A stretch of 64,000 bases of DNA from Sisyra terminalis (GCA_958496175.1 OY292275.1:55753701-55817700); one strand, 5' to 3'; positions 22,390 to 33,519 are shown, counted from the first letter of the stretch. Notes: generated by a model not told the origin, from the sequence alone. Translations and numbers: made by a program.

Positions 22390-22649
22390 TATTTATATTG
22401 CAATGGATGTAGACGTCATTCTAAGTATATTAGAAATGATTTCAAAACTATTACTAAATGAATATTTGCCTTCTCAAAAATCAAAACACTTTTTATCAGA
22501 TATAATTTACATAATAATTAATTATAATAAGGAATGAACGTCCCATACATAAAGAATTTTCTAATCCAACTCACAAGGAATTTCCTTAACGGCCAAGAAA
22601 ATTGTCCTAGTGTAGTAGAACTAGGCTTGGGGGAAACTATAAATCAAAG
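22390..22649 (+). pseudogene. coding-like fragment, copy 1, interrupted by the hAT element
   Basis: Frame reads VDVILSILEMISKLLLNEYL and SQKSKHFLSDI, matching at the protein level copy 2 at 24660-24887. After a TGA a frame opens again at 22534 (MNVPYIKNFLIQL..CPSVVELGLGET) and reaches the hAT insertion point. If the element and one target copy are removed, this frame continues on the far side (SRPKRKLPQELQKIAVA) to a TGA at 23601. Composition is far less AT-biased than random here. Family unknown; an older mobile element or a decayed gene. Confidence 0.45.
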
Positions 22650-23543
22650 CAGTGATGGATTTACGCCTAGGCCCGTGAGGCCCGGGCCTAGGGCGGCATA
22701 ATTTGAAGGGCGGCAAAATTTTTGAAATGCCAAAATTTAAGAGGCGAAAAAAAGTAAAGACAATCAATTTCAATGACACTCGTCGCAAAAAAAAACAGAA
22801 GAATTCAGCCAGATGAGTCACGAGTAAATGAAAGAACACCTTTTTCTGGACAAGAAAATTTTCGCACAAATATTTATTACCCTATTCTAGATACTCTGAG
22901 TGTACAATTGGCCGGGCGTAAAAGTGCATACGAAAAGCTTTACGAAAATTTCAATTTTTTGGATAATTTATCTGAAATAGATACAAACGATTTAAAAAAT
23001 CTTGCTAATAAACTAGTCAGTAAATATCCTGACGATATGGAAGAGAAGTTAGGCAATGAATGTATTCATTTACATTGTCAACTTAAAGATTCCTTAGCAA
23101 ATATAGAAGATTACGCTCTGCACAAAAAATATGCAATGTATTGCATTCACGGAGTCTTCGAGATGTTTATCCGAATGTGCACATTGCACATCCGTATTTT
23201 TTTAAGTATTCCGGCTAAAAATTGTTCAGGAGAAAGATCTTTTTCCACTCCAAAAAGGGTAAAAATCTATTTACGCGCAAGCATGGACCAAGATAGAATT
23301 AATGCTCTTGCATTACTCTCAATTGAAGCTCAACTAGTCCAAGAAATTAATTATGACGATAAAATCGACGTTTTTGCGCGGACCAAAGCCAGGATAAAGA
23401 TAATTTTAAATTGATTAATATTTAAGTAAATAAAGTTATTTTAAAATAAAAAGATTGGATCAAAATTAATGAAATTCATTTTATCAAAAAGGGCGGCGCA
23501 TCGAACGGGGCCTAGGGTGGCAGCGAGCCTAAATCCGTCACTG
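22650..23543 (+). mobile_element. hAT transposon, internally deleted, perfect 8-bp TSD
   Basis: Begins CAGTGATGGATTTACGCC and ends with the inverted GGCTCGCTGCC..-type terminus whose complement reads CAGTGACGGATTTAGGCTC. Both sides are flanked by the identical octamer AATCAAAG (22642-22649 and 23544-23551), the 8-bp target-site duplication of hAT elements. Length 894 bp, so it is a deleted derivative of a longer autonomous element. Inner TIR parts share GGGCCTAGGG.GGC motifs. Perfect TSDs indicate a recent insertion. Confidence 0.95.
22773..23414 (+). CDS. C-terminal part of a hAT transposase (ZMYM1-like)
   Basis: Uninterrupted 213-codon frame from an ATG. It resembles the C-terminal third of hAT transposases of the ZMYM1-like type: FRTNIYYPILDTLSVQLAGR near residues 30-50, YPDDMEEKLGNECIHLHCQL near 87-107, and the hAT dimerisation region with CSGERSFST near 150-160 and LRASMDQDRINALALLSIE near 168-186. 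The N-terminal BED/zinc finger, the first catalytic Asp residues and the insertion domain are missing, so it cannot be catalytic. The last part (FARTKARIK) ends shortly before the right TIR, as expected. It may persist only because the element moved recently. Confidence 0.88.
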   Translation: MTLVAKKNRRIQPDESRVNERTPFSGQENFRTNIYYPILDTLSVQLAGRKSAYEKLYENFNFLDNLSEIDTNDLKNLANKLVSKYPDDMEEKLGNECIHLHCQLKDSLANIEDYALHKKYAMYCIHGVFEMFIRMCTLHIRIFLSIPAKNCSGERSFSTPKRVKIYLRASMDQDRINALALLSIEAQLVQEINYDDKIDVFARTKARIKIILN

Positions 23544-23551
23544 AATCAAAG

Positions 23552-23752
23552 TAGACCAAAGCGGAAACTTCCTCAAGAGCTCCAAAAAATAGCAGTTGCT
23601 TGACCACAAAATCAAGAACAATCAACAAATAAAAAAGACAGAGGAATGAGGTTCGACTCCTCCAGCTACTTAAACACCGCTAAAGATCAATTGCCAGCTA
23701 TCACCACCATGATATAGCGACACATTGCTGAACTAGTGCAAATTACATAATA
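23552..23752 (+). pseudogene. continuation of the coding-like fragment beyond the hAT element
   Basis: In the frame interrupted at 22649, this side reads RPKRKLPQELQKIAV, a TGA at 23601, then QNQEQSTNKKDRGMRFDSS, YLNTAKDQLPAITTMI, TAG, RHIAELVQIT and TAA. Two in-frame stops, otherwise protein-like. Its origin is unknown. Confidence 0.35.
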
Positions 23753-23753
23753 A

Positions 23754-24665
23754 GGGAACCTGGGGCGGAACGGGGTACCTAAGTTTTAATTACAGTTTAC
23801 GAGAGATTTAAAGAAACAATCTCATTGTTTTTTAATTTATATATTTATTTAATTCATTCTTTACAAATAAAAAAAGGTTCTATTGATTTAAATTAATAAT
23901 TTATATTAAAAATTAAGGTTTCAAAAAGAAAATGGAAATTTCTCATTATGCCCCATCCCCTGGGGCACAATGGGAAATGAGTCTGGGGCGCAATAGGATA
24001 CTTGTTATTGGCTTAGTTCGCAGATGAAGACACTGTCATCATCGTGTTTAGCCCAGCACATGCCAAATGTGCCCATTTTTGACAAATACTGCAGGAACAC
24101 CAGCTTTCATTATATTTAGAGTTTAAATCCTCACAGTATAAGCAGGTTACCTTTGCATCTTCCGACCTTTCTTGTATATGGACTGTCGGCTAATTTTCTT
24201 TATATCTGTACGCAGTATCTGCTGATAAAATAAAAATGTCTATCTGAATGGGAAATACTATCAGAATGTTATATCCCATTCCGCCCTACCCATTGTGCCC
24301 CAAAGTACTTTTCACACAAGGACGACTATTATGGCAGGATATATTGGTTATATTTGAATTTTCAATAGGCTTTTAGTTAGCCAACAGTATGTTTTAACAA
24401 ACATGTCATGTTAATATTCAAACAAAAAATAGAACATAGGATAATTATCTTAGTGTTACTTTACAAAAATTAGAATTCAGAAACGTTTATTTCGACTTTT
24501 GATAAAAATAAAAACAACTACACTCTTTACTGGCGATAGCCACTTTTTATAATGCAGCACAGTTAATTGAACATTGAGTATGATTTTTCGCGTTTTTGTC
24601 ACCTGTAACAAGCGCTAATTGCATTTCCCATTCTGTCCGGGTACTCCATTCTGCTCCATGTTCCC
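23754..24665. mobile_element. pogo/Tigger-like non-autonomous element
   Basis: Left terminus GGGAACCTGGGGCGGAAC at 23754 is mirrored by the right terminus whose complement reads GGGAACATGGAGCAGAATGG (24646-24665). Internal GGGGCACAATGGG-type repeats lie at 23962-23975, 23985-23995 and, inverted, at 24289-24304. On its minus strand it holds a PHD-type zinc-finger remnant like those ending pogo-family transposases. A TA target duplication is not evident. The second copy of the flanking coding-like fragment starts immediately to the right. Confidence 0.6.
24010..24172 (-). pseudogene. PHD-type zinc finger remnant of a pogo-like transposase C-terminus
   Basis: Minus-strand frame reads CLYCEDL, then ESWCSCSICQKWAHLACAGL, then after a one-base shift DDDSVFICE. 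The spacing C-x2-C ... C-x2-C ... W-x-H-x2-C-AG ... C is the Cys4-His-Cys3 PHD pattern found at the end of pogo/Tigger-type (DDE_1) insect transposases. The DDE catalytic domain is absent. Confidence 0.6.
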
Positions 24666-24887
24666 AAATTTATGTTGTAAAGGATGTAGATGTCATTATA
24701 AGCATATTAAAGGTGATTTCAAAACTATTATTTAATGAATATTTGGCTTCTCGAAAATCAAAACACTTTTTATCAGATATAAAACATATAATAAGGAATG
24801 ATAAAATGATAAATAAATTCTATTTCGATAATTATTTGAAGATAATTAGCCGTAGTTATAATGAACCAGATAAAGTGAACTTTTAAG
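24660..24887 (+). pseudogene. coding-like fragment, copy 2
   Basis: Open frame reading KDVDVIISILKVISKLLFNE, YLASRKSKHFLSDIKHIIRN, then NKFYFDNYLKIISRSYNEP and DKVNF before TAA at 24887. The first 45 residues match copy 1 at 22390-22520 with conservative changes (I/L, K/E, F/L, A/P, R/Q), which suggests the copies diverged from something once coding. No family recognised. Confidence 0.4.
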
Positions 24888-24899
24888 GAGTTTAATTCC

Positions 24900-25569
24900 C
24901 TAAATTTGATTATTTTTTGTCGAGTTAAAAAAACGATAATTCATTTCGTAACTAAATATGCGCACTGCTTTCCAATGCTTATTTGTTCAAAATTAATATA
25001 TGAATTTTCCATAGTCGAATATGACGAGCAAACAAAACGGTCTATGGCAACTTTGGCCGGGGAGAATGGCGCGAAAAGTGTGGCATTTACAATTCAAATT
25101 GCAAACACGTAATTGAAAATCCCGAAAATCATTGAAATCCAGTGTCACCCCACTAGCCTACTTTGTCGAAGCCGTCTTCTGACCCGAGCTTTCCAAGTTG
25201 TGCTTGACGCAAAAGCTCGACTTGACTCTCCTCCGTTCTTTCCCTAACGAACGACGACTCGCATTTCACTCTCCCTCGCCCCAAATTACCATTCTGCCAC
25301 CCTTCACTGAAAATAGATACGGCAATTAAACGTTTGCTTATCTGATGTTTACAACGAATTTAGAATTATTTGTTTGCAAACACAACAAAGTATAATTATC
25401 ACATCAAAATTAGTAAGTCACACAAGAAACTCAAACCCGACCAATCCCTGCTGTACATTCGATAAATGGGAACAGCAAAAAAACAGTCACTGCTTTTGCT
25501 TCCGTTATCGTTTCGTTAATTCTTCGCAAAACTTTTCCATTCCAAATATTTGGTCACAATTCTTTATGT

Positions 25570-25612
<43 letters not shown>

Positions 25613-26100
25613 TTTCAAAACTTTTATTTATGGTAACGAATTTTTGTGGAACTTTTCTAGGTAACAAATTTCTCTGTCTTTGTTAACGTAAATACTTTGC
25701 CATTTCGTGTGTACTAATTAATGTTTTATACTTTGATCATTTACGTAGAAGTTTTAACCAAAAGATTTCATTTTAATTAAAATTATTATTTGTAGCACAA
25801 AAAATGCGTGAAAACGGTTGCGGCTGTCTTGGATAAACTGAATATAGAATTACAAACGGGTACTTTGTCGAAGATTTCTTTGATGAAGTATTTCATTTTT
25901 TTATGATAATATTGATCATAAAACGATATGAATTTTAATGAAAATGGTTTCATAAAGATGAGACGGTTTCCAATCCGTGCACAATTTTGTCGCTTGTTGA
26001 ATAAAACAGTATTGTTAAATAATTACAACGTTGAGATTAAAGAACCGATATGGTTTTCCAAGAAATTATACAAATTCAAGTCTTAAAGTTTGAAGGTATA
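24900..26100. other. mixed sequence with a GC-richer block at 25020-25330
   Basis: The block with CpG-containing phrases (GGCCGGGGAGAATGGCGCG at about 25057) and a C-rich stretch to 25330 stands out from the flanks but contains no convincing exon. A (TA)n microsatellite occupies about 25574-25611. Could be regulatory. Confidence 0.35.
25574..25611. repeat. (TA)n microsatellite
   Basis: About 19 uninterrupted TA dinucleotides. Confidence 0.95.
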
Positions 26101-26103
26101 AAT

Positions 26104-27000
26104 TAGGGTGTCCGTTATTTTCCAAATTGATTTTTTTACAGCGATCGTCCCCTGAATTTTTAGTTTAAGATAAAAAAAAATTATCCAATATAATTAAGCT
26201 CTTAATTTCTTGATTTAACCGTGTCGGCATCATGTTACTTTTACCATTTAAATAACATGGGATTATTTGACTTTTTACTTTTATTATTTTTCTCAGAAAC
26301 AAATGGATAAAAAGATTTAAAATCAAATTATTCTGACGTAAAATTTAACGCTCTACAAAAAAGGTCTCTAATAAATTTTCGATTAAAACACTTCATTAAA
26401 AGTTATTCAACATTTAACTTGTGCCTAATATATCTTCCAATATTTTCAACTATTTGCTCATTTTTACTTTTTTTTAACTATAAAATCATTGAAAAAGAAG
26501 ATAATAATTATTATCATTAGAGCGCCAGTGATAATTTGTGTAAATTTTATGGCTTGAACTAAAAGTTAAACTAAAGAAATCATTTTTGACAATTAAAACA
26601 GGTGACATAAGATCTGAATTGCTTATAGTCATGAAATTCAATTTATCCAGGATAAATTTTCATACTTTAATCAATATTTTGTACCTAGGAAGTGAATTTC
26701 ATACTAACTAATGAGACCATCGACAAAAGTTCAATTAAAATTCAAATTTTTACCATTCCACCTGACGCCATATATGAGAAATTTCTTAGAACTTGTAGTC
26801 AACATAGGCACAAGTTAAATGTTGAACAACTTTTAATGCAGTGATTTAATCGAAAATTTATTAGAGACCTTTTTTGTAGAACGTTAAATTTTACGTCAGA
26901 ATAATTTGATCTTTAATCTTTCTATCCATTTGTTTCTGAGGAAAAAAATAAAAGTAAAAAGTCAAATAATCCCATGTTATTTAAATAGTATAAATATAAG
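26104..27000. mobile_element. foldback element, copy (c) of the family
   Basis: Inverted arms at 26245-26430 and 26805-26987, symmetric about 26616, with matched phrases AATAACATGGGATTATTTGA, GCTCTACAAAAAAGGTCTC and CATTTAACTTGTGCCTA. The left side continues outwards to TAGGGTGTCCGTTATTTTCC at 26104; the right side lacks that outer part. The AAGCTCTTAAT..CATTTAAATAACATGG order is shared with the element at 56702-57599. Confidence 0.85.
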
Positions 27001-27697
27001 TGGAATTCCAATATAGAGTTACACGAATACAGATTTTGTATAAATAACGCAATGATAGGATTTAAGTTTTAAGAAATTCCTTACGTTTGATATAAATTTC
27101 ATTGTTGTTTCTTTTACATCACTTTACAAAACCTCTACACAAAATTTTTTAATTTCAATCCTAGGGTGAATTATTTCGATTTGGCGATTGCTGTAAATGT
27201 TTGAAAATGCGTGTTAAAATCGAAAACAAATCCTCGAGGGTCTGTCAAATACAAAATGCCCTAAGCTTGATTGAATGACATATTGGCACGGTTATTGTTT
27301 AATTTTGCAAAGGGGTGGACAAATGACCATTCAGAAACTGTAAACCAGACCTTTTCATTAATTCCATTTCCCTTCGATATGTATACATGAAATTTGTTTT
27401 GAACTTTTCATGCTTAAAGTGAGTTTATTGGAACGATTTCGAAATCCAATTTTTCGAATATTGTTTCAAACAAAAGTCCCTTCAAAGGGTTTCTTTTGAT
27501 TTTGTTGTATCATATGGTGTTCTGCTATTAATAAATAATTTTTGTTACTGATATACTTATAACATACGGCCTGGATGAAATCCCTATAGGACTTGAATAC
27601 TGATCAATGATGGCAACATAGAATCAATACAGAAATTAGTATCAACATTCATTACCCTTCCAAAGGGAAAAAAAACATTAACATCAATGTTATTATA

Positions 27698-27944
27698 CAT
27701 TAATGATTCTCATTTTCTGGATACTTAATATTCGATGTTTTTATTAAATTTTTCGTACAAGGTTTTTATAATATAAATTTATACTAAGGACAGTCGTATA
27801 AATGCCGAGATTAATGTACATGGATTTAACAATTGATGTTTGTAATTGCGTACCTGAAGAAGCTGCGAAAGTGGCTAAACGTTGTACCAAAAATTTAATA
27901 AAAACATCGAATATTAAGTATCCAGAAAATGAAAATCATTAATG
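27698..27944. mobile_element. palindromic element with CTGAAGAAG core motif
   Basis: Arms of about 62 bp (27698-27760 against 27882-27944; CATTAATGATTCTCATTTTC and its complement), symmetric about 27821. Directly inside the right arm lies CCTGAAGAAGCTGCGAAAG..GGCTAAACGTTGT, which resembles the CTGA.GAAG-stem-GAAACG motif in the palindromes at 43312-43610 and 45621-46190. Confidence 0.7.
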
Positions 27945-28072
27945 GAAAAAAATACAATAAAAATACCTCTAGAAATCATTCACTACCAAATTTGAAATTG
28001 AAACCAAAGAAATACTTTTTTCCATCAATGTACTAACACAAGGTGTTTGGACGTAAAAAAATACGTTAAAGC

Positions 28073-29180
28073 TCGCTTCAGAAAGCTTTCGACAAAATAA
28101 AACATAAAACACTAATAGCTATACTAAAAGAGACTAAGATTGATAGCAAACATATTAGAATTATAGAAAATCTGTACTACCAAAACAAGAAGTCATCGTA
28201 GGAGTTGAAAAAGAAAATTCTGGCAATATAGAAATACAAAGAGGAGTCCGAGAAGGATTTATTCTATCTTTACAACCCTTTAACATACACGGAAAGAATG
28301 AGGAATAGAAACGCTAGGAAATGGAACAACAGGAGATATTTTTAAGGGAATAATAGTTAAAAACATTAGCTATGCAGATAGCACAAAAATCATTGAAAAC
28401 ATACAAGATTTGTGGGATAAGTATGAATTTAAATAAGACAAAACTTATGGTATTGACCAACATGCTAGACAACGAAATAGTCGCCGAACTAATAATACAG
28501 AACTTATCTATTGAAAGAATCCACAAATTCTTTAAAAATAGCAAACAATTGGAATTTCTTGTTTATAATAAATGATTTAAGTTACGAATGATATTATTAT
28601 TGCAAACCTGGAACATCCGCCAAAACGATTCCAAAACCAGATCTTCGTCAAAGAAAAGTTAAGCTTTGTTTATGGTGGGATAGAAGAGGTCCAATTTACT
28701 ACGAGCTACTCAAACAGGGGCAGACCATCAATGCGAATATCTACTGTAATCAGCTTGATAAATTGAATGCGGCTAACAAAGAAAAACGACTGATTTTGGC
28801 CAATAGAAAAGGAATTGTCTTCCATCAGAATAACACTAAACCAAAAATACGACAGAACTTTCCCGCCAACCTAATATAATGCAACAAATTCCTCGTTACA
28901 CTGTATGGAGTAGAAATCCAAAAAATCCAAGCTCTTGAGGTATGGATGAATTGGATGGATATCTACGGCAAAGACTTGCTAAGACTCTGAAGCTCGTCCA
29001 AGAAGTAAACATAAGAAAACTACAATCTAGGTCACATAATGAGAGGAAGGAGATACTAAATGTTCCAAACATTATACAAGGGAAAATAATTAAAAAGTGG
29101 AATACCTAAAGGAAGAATAAAAATGTCCTGGGTTAGAAACCTCAGACATTAGACGATACTCAAAGCAGAAGAAAAAGAAG
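28073..29180 (+). pseudogene. RTE/CR1-type reverse transcriptase fossil
   Basis: In shifting frames: KAFDKIKHKTLIAIL and HIRIIENLYYQNKK (28082-28195), GVEKENSGNIEIQRGVREG and FILSL (about 28200-28275), KNISYADSTKII (28362-28397; the YADD box is YADS), GISMNLNKTKLMVLTNM (about 28413-28463), then beyond the mariner insert FLVTLYGVEIQKIQALEVW (about 28889-28945) and LGHIMRGRRY (about 29028-29060). This order (motif A, GVRQG-type box, YADD, NxxKTKLM, LYGxE, LGHIMR) is that of RTE-like LINE RTs. Many stops, lost catalytic Asp and an internal transposon make it dead. Confidence 0.82.
28601..28879 (+). pseudogene. mariner transposase fragment nested in the RTE fossil
   Basis: A 92-codon stretch ending at TAA reads KTIPKPDLRQRKVKLCLWWD, RRGPIYYELLKQGQTIN and ANIYCNQLDKLNAAN, then NRKGIVFHQNNTKPK. 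In mariner transposases the last motif is HxDNARPH; here the catalytic Asp is Asn. RTE sequence lies on both sides, so the mariner entered the LINE copy and then lost its ends and N-terminus. Confidence 0.85.
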
Positions 29181-29499
29181 AAGAACTATGTAAAATATTG
29201 ACTATTGCTATTATTTTGGCAACCTTCTTATGTAAAAAAAAGCTTTAAAAACATTCAAAAAAGTTTCCAAATTATTCGTTTATATATATAAGAAAACATT
29301 GACTTAAAATGGCATTGTCTTAAGTGCATACCTTAGACAAAATCTAGGGGTTCTTTGATCCGAAGAGATTATAAAAGAATAAAAAAAATCATTCATTTAA
29401 AAAAATCAACTAATTTCAATGCATTTATCCAATATATTCCTAAGGTTTTGAGTCCAAATAGAAATAACGGAATCATTATAATTTCTTCTTTGTGGAATT

Positions 29500-29765
29500 T
29501 TCTATAGTTACTAATGATTTATTTGAGAAATGTTGACATTCTTCTGCCTTTCTATGCCAATAGGTGTTGTAAGATCATTTTTCATGTTTTTCTGTCCCGT
29601 GCTAGAAGTGCGACTTCAGATAACAAGAACAAAGTCAGTTCCTTTATCAGACCATCAAAAGGAAGTTCTTCTGATATGTATGCCTTCCACTTTCCTTTCA
29701 ACAATAATGAGTTTCTCTAGTTCTTCTAGTCATACCAAAGTACCGCAGTTATACCTTCTTTTAAC
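29500..29765 (-). pseudogene. RTE-like LINE C-terminal tail, minus strand
   Basis: On the minus strand short in-frame pieces resemble the LINE tail that follows the LGHIMR box: RRTRETHYC-type sequence near 29715, then KVEGIHIRRTSFWWSDKG-like wording in shifted frames, and TGQKNMKNDLTTPIGIE at about 29610-29560. Stops are frequent. It directly abuts the Jockey fragment at 29766 in opposite orientation. Weak call. Confidence 0.35.
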
Positions 29766-30490
29766 CAGAACTGTCCTCCGGTGAAATTGAATGGAGTTGA
29801 AATATTTCAGTACAAACAAGCAAAATACCTGGGAATGTATTTAGATAGACGGATGACCTGGACATATCACATTAAGGAAAAAAGAAAACAGTTGAACCAA
29901 AAATTTGGAAAACTATACTGGCTGATCGGGCACAAGTCGCAACTATCCATTGAAAGCAAAATGGCGATATATAAGTCAGTATTGAAACCTATCTGGACGT
30001 ACAGACTGGAACTTTGGGGGACAGCATCTCACTCCAATATAGAAATCATCCAGCGATTTCAATCCAAAGTTCTAAGAAAAATAATAGGCGTACCATGGTA
30101 TATCAACAACAACCGCATACACGAGGATCTTCAAATTGATAAAGTCAAGGATGTTATTTCAAAGCGTGCTAAAAGTTACCAAATGAGACTGGACACCCAT
30201 CTTAACCAGCTAGCCCTCAATTTGCTCGACAATAGCACCGAGAATAGAGGATTAAAAAGACCCTCAATTTTGGAACTAACGGACCGATTCAAATAAAAAC
30301 TAATTAATAAAAAGTGAATCAAATTAAATAATTTAATTAATTAAAGGTGGATAAAACTAATTTTAGTCAATAAGAACAAATAATTAATAAATAAATATTG
30401 ACTTGTGTTGGTGGACACAACCAATTCAAGAGCAGGACAAGACGACAAATTGTAATTATTGCCAAGAGGCAGATTGTGCAAATTAAGTGG
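29766..30490 (+). mobile_element. 5'-truncated Jockey-clade LINE, 3' end
   Basis: Coding part 29766-30296 starts within QNCPPVKLNGVEI and continues in one open frame through AKYLGMYLDRRMTW, KPIWTYRLELWGTASHSNIE, IQRFQSKVLRKIIGVPWYI and LNLLDNSTENRG to LELTDRFK and TAA at 30296. It lacks fingers, palm and catalytic Asp residues. The 3' UTR carries GTGTTGGTGGACACAACC and TTATTGCCAAGAGGCAGAT, shared with the copy ending at 16092. The coding piece has no stops, so this truncated copy is comparatively young. Confidence 0.9.
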
Positions 30491-33080
30491 AAACAAAATA
30501 ATACCATCTTTATTCTATTAGTCAATCATGTAATTTAAGTTCTTGTAAAATGGATTAGTTAGTTATTTTCTCGATCTATGATACTCTAAGTATACCCATA
30601 GTTCAAAGGCTTCAACCTTTAACTTGTCGTTTTTTTGGGACCAAAGTGTAAGTGGAGATTAAAATATATTGTTGGCACTAAAGGGAGAAAATTTGGGTTT
30701 GAGATAAAATTGAGGTTTGCTGAAAACTATCAAACATAAGGGTAGTAAACCGTGCAGTATGCACGAACAAAGAAGTATCATGACCCCATTCTAATTTAAA
30801 CCAAAATTGGTAAAATGGGCTCTTCTAAAGCCATTCTTAAGTGTTCTTTTACCTCTAATGTTTTTTTCGTTGGATGAAAAACTTAAAGAAAATATATGGA
30901 TAAATTTTAAGTTGACTGTCAAAAATAATTAATTTAAAAAAAAAAATAAGAAATATTTGTCATATTATCAATGAAAAATCTCAGGCATTAATTTGTTTTT
31001 AGTATTCCAGAAAAATCGTAAAATGAAAAATTTTTTTTTTTGGGCAAATATTTCATTTTATCCTAAACACATCAAGTTACGGAGTTCTGTATTTGTAATT
31101 TTAAGCAAGTAATTTAACATCAAATTTCTGATTTTTTTTTCTATTCTTAGTTAAAATTTTTTTTACAAGGTTTCTGGTTTTACAAGGAGAATAATTCTAG
31201 CAAAAAAATATTACTACACAAAACGTTTCAATGTAAAACAGTATAACTAAATTTGAAAACTCCACAGTATATGTAAAATTTTTGACTCAAAATAATAGGG
31301 GCTGATATTTTAAAAGTTAGACCTAAACACCTTTAACTAAGGAAAAAATCATAAAAATCAAGAAAATGACATTTTTTCGACCTCAGTTGATTATTTAAAA
31401 AGCTATAAGCTTTTAAAGTTTTTTTTTTCTAAAGACAAAGCAATCAAAAACAAAAAATATCAACATTGAATGTTTTATATGCTACATAAATTATTTTCTT
31501 TGGAAAAATTTAATGCAATAATAATTTATTTTTCTAGTAATACTCCAAATAGATTCTCGTATATTTCAATTAATTGTTTTTTTGTGAGACACATTAACTA
31601 AACCCAATATTTGCAGACAAGAATACGGAATTTGATTTCTATAATAACACAACCATGCATAATGCCTTAATGGGATTGAAATATCGAGGAAATGTCTCCA
31701 ACTCGCCATATTATTCACTAATGTATTTAAGCGCATATTCACGAGCGTATTTAGCAAATATTTGTGAAAGCTTACTGCTACTGTAATAACATTTATTTGT
31801 ATTCCAAAGTGTGGATTTCACTATGAAATTAGCAAATCTAATAATGGAGTCCTCGTATTAGTTTTGACTGAATTGTGGATAAAAAACTTCTATGTTGGAA
31901 AATAATGTTATTGTGACATCGTTATACACTAACCAGTGTATTGTAGAGTGTAAAACGAAAATCATCCCCTTGTATAGTTCAGTGCTAAAAGGCCACCCTT
32001 CATAGTAAATATACCACTTTTGTGTTGCATGTAAAATCAGATTCATGCGACATTAAACAGCATCAATTGGTAGAATAGTTTTCGAGAGGAAAAAAAAACG
32101 TTGTTTAGTTTTTAGCAGCTTGTTTCAATAGGAAAAAGTTTGAAAAAAAAAATAAAATAAATTATCTGAAACTAAAGTTAGATGTAAACCGGGAAAGGGG
32201 TGGACAAGATGAATCGATTGATGCAATGTGGAAGCAGCATTTCTATTCAATCTCTTCTCTCCAGAGCCGGTGTGAGAAAAGAGAAGAGCTTTTTCAATGA
32301 ATAGATCCATTCTGTAAACGAACAGACATATGCAGGTTCCTGCCATTCCGGTAGTTCCAACATACCACCCCGATACCATCCTTCCACTCCTTGCATTCAT
32401 CCACTTCATTTAGATACCTGTAGAGCTAAAATTAATTTTATTGCATCTTTTTCAAGTTTCAGGAATTTTTCCAATCAAAATTACAAAAAAAAAGAGTCGT
32501 TTGAATTTTACCTGACGTACACATTTTGTCGACAGGAAATGTAGAAAATGTCCGGGAACATTGTCAACTCCATAATTGCTTTGTGCAAAATTTGATGGAA
32601 CGAATAACGAACGTCTTCTTATTTAATTAATATCACATGAAAAATCTAATAATCAAACTAAGATTCTTGGACTTTTCAAGTGTTTTTTTCATTGTTTTAC
32701 AATCGCGGAGAATGAATCAATGGAAAAGGATATGAAAAGTAATTGAATATCTGTGATGTGTACCCCATAGCTTTGATTGGACGTTCCGTTTAATTTTGCA
32801 AATGTTCAATTAAAAACGCTGATGATTAAAAGAAGGGAAATTATTTTTTTTTTTTTGTAAATTGAAATGTTGATGCGGGAATTATTTTCGTTGCTTTCAT
32901 AGAAACGAATTTTAATTGAATATCGTCGCAATTTTGCTTCTTCAATCTTATTTCTATTGAATAAAAAGTTTAAGGCATCCAGGGAATTTATCTTAAATGC
33001 TAACTGCAAAGAAAATGTTATGTTGATTTCTTTCCATTTTGTGACAAAAGTTATTTACCTTTTTACTGCAGTAAATTAAA
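30491..33080. other. AT-rich sequence with one GC-richer block, no gene recognised
   Basis: Most is low-complexity AT. A block at about 32170-32410 is compositionally distinct and holds a 94-codon minus-strand frame of no recognisable family. Confidence 0.35.
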
Positions 33081-33480
33081 ATTGGTTAGTTCCTTTAGAG
33101 GAATCCGAAAACAAGATTTTCCATAGTGACAACCCGAACTTTTTGACCCATTTTCTCTGAAACTCTTTCACCAATTTCAATGGAACTTGGCAGGCTAAAT
33201 TAACTTTCCAATTGGAACAAGCTGAGTAGTTTTCGTTTAGAATAATTCATTAGAACAAAAATTACAAAAGTTATGAATTATGATTTTTAATATATGAAAA
33301 TTCTGAAATTGCTCCATTTTTTCCGTAATTCTTTAACCAATTTTAATGAAGCTTGATATGCTTAATCTACTCTCCAATTTTAACAAACTGAATAACTAAT
33401 ATTTCGAATAATCAATTACAAAAAAGTTACAAATATTTGAAAAAATGACTAAAACTTTGTTACTTAAAAAAAATATTTTC
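33080..33480 (+). repeat. diverged two-copy tandem repeat, period about 170 bp
   Basis: TTTCACCAATTTCAATGGAACTT near 33168 and TTTAACCAATTTTAATGAAGCTT near 33336, each followed by a GCTAAATTAACT/GCTTAATCTACT phrase, TCCAATT..AACAA.CTGA.TA and GAATAAT. Old duplication, no coding signal. Confidence 0.55.
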
Positions 33481-33519
33481 AAATGTAATCATATTGAAAC
33501 GGGACGTCTCAAAACTGTA

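Noticed and set aside
29514..29784. Plus-strand frames of 68 and 84 codons
   Set aside because: Overlap LINE tail wording on the opposite strand; no plus-strand similarity.
32125..32409. 94-codon minus-strand frame in a GC-richer block
   Set aside because: No recognisable motif and no splice context; not separable from chance.
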